Origin: Colius striatus
Lineage: Eukaryota; Chordata; Aves; Coliiformes; Coliidae
DNA length: 64,000 bases
Direction: 5' to 3'
NCBI RefSeq assembly: GCF_028858725.1
Contig: NC_084760.1
Span: forward strand, 93,555,867-93,619,866
The translations under genes were made by a program, and so were the position numbers. Under the pieces are notes generated by a model, which saw only the letters and a program-made list of their open reading frames with translations, had not been told where the DNA came from and did not search any database. Of this stretch, positions 59,801 through 64,000 are shown piece by piece. Positions within the stretch are counted from its first letter, which is position 1; every line of letters starts with the position of its first letter.

Positions 59801-62753
59801 AAGAACCTTGGTATCAGTCCCCTTTCTTTAGCTTTTTGAAGTCTGAGTGAAGAATGATGTGTGTTTAGATGCAGGAGTAAGAGCTGCTGTTTTTCTCAAG
59901 AGTTTTGTCTTAAGCAATGCTGTATTTGAGTCTAAAGGAATTTGCCTTCATTTGTGAGCTGTAGCTTACCAGTTTCCAGTTCCTAAATTGGTCTCGCTCT
60001 GCTTTCAGAAAGTGAAAACTTCCAATAAAAACAATTACAACATACCAGCATGTGTCAGAAAAAAAGAAAATTAACAGCAAACTGATAATCTTCCTTGTTC
60101 ACACTCTTCATTCCAATGTAGAGCATGAGGCCAGTGGGCGGCCCTGTGGATTACCTGTGCAGAGCTTAGGCTGCAGGGCTGTGCATCAGACAGGGACCGG
60201 CTGGTTTCCTGTGGCTCAGATAGAGGGCTGAACTTTAGTGGTCTCTTCTGCCTTAACTGGTGAAGTAGTGACTGTGGGGCATTGAGCTGCTCTGCAAACC
60301 TGGGGGAGATGTTTGTGATGTTTAGTTTTTGTTTGAAGTGCAGTGTTTGGATTTGATCAGTGCAGAGCTTTGGAGTAACCTTTTTTAAATAGCACCAATT
60401 AGAGTTGTTCCATATGGATGTGAGAGGGTTTGTCTTTCACAGTGATGCTGTATGCTAACCCAGACAGAGGGATAGTGGGGAGCTAGTGAACTGTGCTTTC
60501 CTGTAAGCTTAAGATAAAAGCAAATTAAGGTGTAAATTCAGTTTGTAGTACTTCTGTTTAAGTATATGCTTCAAATATGGCATCTTCATGAATCTCCTAT
60601 TAATCTATGTTTTGTGGTCATGTGCTGTTTTAATTTTAATATTCTATTGTCCTTGTTGCTGGAGGAAAGATCCACATGCATAGGAAGTAACTTTAGTACA
60701 GAATTGAATTCATGGCTTTTGAGCCACATGGAGGATGAAGTGCAATGGCCTGTTCTAAGCACTACCCAATGCATAAACAGGAGAAAACTCTTGGGTTTTC
60801 CTTGTCCTCTTTTGTTTTTTCTCCTGTTCTTCTCAGTAACATAGATAATAGGAAGGTAGAGTGTTTGGTATAAATACAACCCTGGATTAGCCCAATGACC
60901 TAAATATTTGTTGCCCAAATAGTACATTTTAAAGGCCTAAAAATGAGGTAAGCGCAACATATTTTGTCCCCCAATGGCAAATAATTATTTCCCAGGAAAG
61001 AATTCACTCTTGGGAGGGAAAAACTGAGTGAGCGATAGCCTTAAAATCTCAGCAATTGAGTCAGATCTACTGAGTACTGGGAAACAACATGTGCCTGGAC
61101 CAGAATTTATTAGTGTATTGTGGCAAGGCACATCGGCAGAGGAAGTGGCCTGTAATGAGGGAACGTACGCTCCTGCTACGATCTTAATTGTGAGTGAATT
61201 ATTTCTAGATCCATGACCAGGGTAGAAAGAGACTGTTAATTCCAGACAAATGATCTGTGACTATGCTTTTGCATGTCTCCAGACGCTGTCCAGAAAGAAG
61301 TAAATAGAACTGTCGGTCCAGAGCATTCACTTTGCGCTGATGTATCTGTGCCTAAAATACAGCAAGCTGTGCTTACTTTTAAAGTGTCCAAGCATTCTTT
61401 TCACTCGTATGTTATGTGTCAAGCCATTTATGGGGAAACTTGTTCATACTGGGTTTTGAACTAGTTGTCACTCACCAAAAATGACTGCTAAGTCTTCTGA
61501 ATTTTGGTGGACAGCCCACATTTATCAGTACATGTACTGCTATTAGAGAGTAAACAAGTTCTGCCTGCCCTACAAAGGTGTTTGTTTTAAATGGCCTTGG
61601 CAAACTGCACAGGAGTAGTTTTAAAGCAACTTTCAGAGACTTGAGTTCAGTTTAAGTAGATTTGAGTTACAGCCACAGAGCAGGGCTTGAATATGGGAGT
61701 CTTTAGTTCCATTTTGGGTCACATTTTTAAAGACATTTCTTTTGGAGCTACAGTGTGTGACACATGTAGGGAGGGAAGAGAATGAAGGATAAACCATGTA
61801 GGTTTTTTGTTTGATCTGACGGTGATGGCAACTTTCTCCTTTTAAAAATGCAATTTTTTCTGTACCCTGCATGGTTGAAGTTTAGGTCAGCTGCAACCTG
61901 AGGAGTCTGGACAACAAAAACATGTCTAGGCAAGGGCCTGGAAACCTGGTATCAAAGGGAACTGATGGGGAGGTGTGTGATGAAACTGAAAAAGGCCATG
62001 AGTGAAAGGATCACATAGAAGGTTGCCATGGCAACATACATAAGAAATGGAAACATCTCTAAAAGATCAGATACAGAAAAACTTAGTGAATAATACTTAT
62101 TTTGAAGTTGTTCTACTGCCACAGAACAAATATGCTGGATAGCTGGTTGTCTATGTCTTGTTTGTGATGTGTGTTATTTTTGTTTTTTCACACTACTGCC
62201 ACATTCAGTCTGATGGTATAGGTGTTTATAACACTGATTCCAGGGTTATAGTCCTTGTTTAGATAAAACCAAGATAACAGTGAATATGATAATGGATAAT
62301 GAGATGTGGTAGAAGAAATAAAGACTGTTTGTTTCCTTTGGAAGTGTGACAGTTGAATATCTCCCTTACTACCTGTCTGGCCTAGTATTTTTCACTTTTG
62401 TCTTGTTTATTTGAAAGGTAAGTTGGAGATAAAGAAGGCAGCTAAACCTGTTACAGATCTAAGAGGAAGAAATATGGGCTACTGTAAAACTGCTGGGGGT
62501 TTTGTGAGGTATTTTTATGGTGGTGTATTTGGTTTTTTTTTTTAATTTGGTGATTTTTTACAAAAATTATTCTTTCTAGTTACTTAACAGTAGATGAGTG
62601 GCTTCCTTGGGTGGGTAGCAAACTGTTGATCATAGCAGTAATTCCCTTAGATTGAAAGAAACTGTGTTGTCATGCACAGAAAACTTCCAGAAATATACCA
62701 GAAACGTTTCTCAATGATTAGAATTCTCCTGGTGCTTAAACTTGGTCTATTTT

Positions 62754-62792
62754 ATGTATGTATATATCTCTTTGTGTATATGTATATATACA
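62754..62792. repeat. TG/TA microsatellite
   Basis: The tract has TATGTATGTATATATCTC and then GTGTATATGTATATATAC. It is a simple imperfect repeat with no gene association. Confidence 0.7.
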
Positions 62793-64000
62793 AGCATTTG
62801 GGAAGAAAAGTCAGAAGCTGGTCTGTGTGTCTGTAGGAGTACATATTAGCATGTAGAAAAGAAGGTGAATGAATGGATGGATGTGATTTGAAAACAGTAC
62901 ACATATAAGAATTTATCTTTTGCATGTTGTGAGGCTTTGTGTTTCTTTTAGTGGCCTCTGATAACATTGAGTGTCTCCCTGTAATTGCTTAAACCTTCAG
63001 TCCAGTAGTCTGGTGTGTTGAAGGGAGTCAAGTGTGATATTATAAACTTTGTACAGTAGGACTAATTCTGTGTGAAACCGCTCCCTAAATCTGTTTTGCT
63101 AGAGCTTGCTTACACTGCTTCTCTATTGATTTAGGGACAGTGAATAAAACTTGCCATTGTGGGGGAAAAAAACCTAATCCCTTGCATGCTGTCTGTGCTG
63201 AACATTAACACAAGTGTGTTGTTGCAGATACCTACCAGCTTTCTTGGAAGTGCATGCTTCCTCTGTCTTCCAGTTTTTGAGTCTCTTGCCCTTGCTTGTG
63301 CTTATTGCTTTTTTGTTGAAGAAAAAAAGTAATTTTCCTAATACTTGGTGGATTTTTGTATGTAGACTTTTCACTTCTTGATTTTTTTCTTGTGTTTTCT
63401 TTCATGCTTTCCCTTTCTGGTTGTGGTAACCTTGTTAGTCTCTGCTTTCTGTGTTTTTCCTAGGATAATTAACCATGATGCCCTACTAAATGTAGGGTCT
63501 ACAAAGCTAGATAGCCTGGCATTTTTTCCATTGGAGGAAAATGCTTCGAACGTCAGTTCAGTTCTCATTGAGCTTACTAGCTTCATATTGCTTGATGATG
63601 GTTACAGACATTACCTGGATGTTTTCTTGCTCCCAGTGACTACTGCCAGAGGATTAATCATTGCAGTATAGTTATTTTTGTTTCCTCTGCTTTTTCTCTA
63701 CCATGCTTTCTTGGAGATGAGGACTTGGTCTACACAAAAATGAGGAACTGGAAAGAGCTGGCTTACAGACACTCTTTCTGTTAAAAAGCAGGGATATAGT
63801 CTCACTTCTGAAAATATATTCCTCCTTCACTTTGTTGGTGACTTCCTTTGGGCTTGACCTCTGAAGTCCTTATTGAGCTGTGCCTTGCCTTTGTCCTTGT
63901 ACTGTAGTTTCCATTTTGGTCTGTGAGCTACCTGCAGAGAATCTGAAAGAACGTTGAAAATGGTTAAGTTAGTGGCCTGTAGGCTTGTATTCCTACACAG

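Larger units (their letters stand above)
54696..64000 (+). other. Probable first intron of the downstream gene, open at the window edge
   Basis: After the CpG island the sequence becomes AT-rich. No exon with recognisable coding content was found to the end of the window. Specifically, nothing translates to the COQ8A N-terminus or to its KxGQ-containing kinase-like region. It holds a poly-T run at about 57041-57059, a TG/TA microsatellite at about 62754-62792, and a possible MIR-like remnant at about 59725-59800. Confidence 0.45.

Noticed and set aside
54696-64000. COQ8A coding exons
   Set aside because: Looked for the N-terminal and kinase-like motifs in all listed frames; none is present, so no COQ8A CDS is annotated.

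Overview
This is vertebrate nuclear DNA, most probably avian. Genes are split into short exons with GT-AG introns, two CpG islands mark promoters, and several copies of the CR1 LINE are present, including 3' ends built on the ATTCTATG octamer typical of bird CR1. There are no operons, phage genes, CRISPR arrays or recognisable tRNA/rRNA genes.

The one complete protein-coding gene is presenilin-2 (PSEN2), on the + strand. Its CpG-island promoter and a non-coding first exon lie near 23.3-23.83 kb. Ten coding exons run from the ATG at 29258 to the stop at 40490 and join in perfect phase into a 458-residue protein. Both catalytic aspartates (Asp269, codon split across an intron, and Asp376) and the PAL motif (424-426) are intact. 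The hydrophilic loop between TM6 and TM7 is unlike the mammalian loop. The 3' UTR probably reaches about 41.69 kb, possibly further.

Positions 1-23 kb are intergenic. They hold a decayed intronless HSFY-like heat-shock-factor retrocopy (11.47-12.13 kb), CR1 fragments, old MIR/L2-like remnants and small tandem duplications. Positions 41.7-54.2 kb are again intergenic, with a recognisable MIR-like element at 50.8 kb and a CR1 tip at 53.06 kb. A second strong CpG island (54.2-55.3 kb) ends in a good + strand splice donor at 54695, so it is read as promoter plus non-coding exon 1 of the next gene. From the vertebrate gene order ITPKB-PSEN2-COQ8A-CDC42BPA this is probably COQ8A, but no COQ8A coding exon lies in the window, so the name is a synteny inference. 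The rest (54.7-64 kb) would be its first intron.

I found no previously undescribed multi-gene system. The points most worth a second look are the HSFY-like retrocopy, the divergent and possibly alternatively spliced PSEN2 loop, and the identical 32-bp spacing of paired inverted CCAAT boxes in the two promoters.
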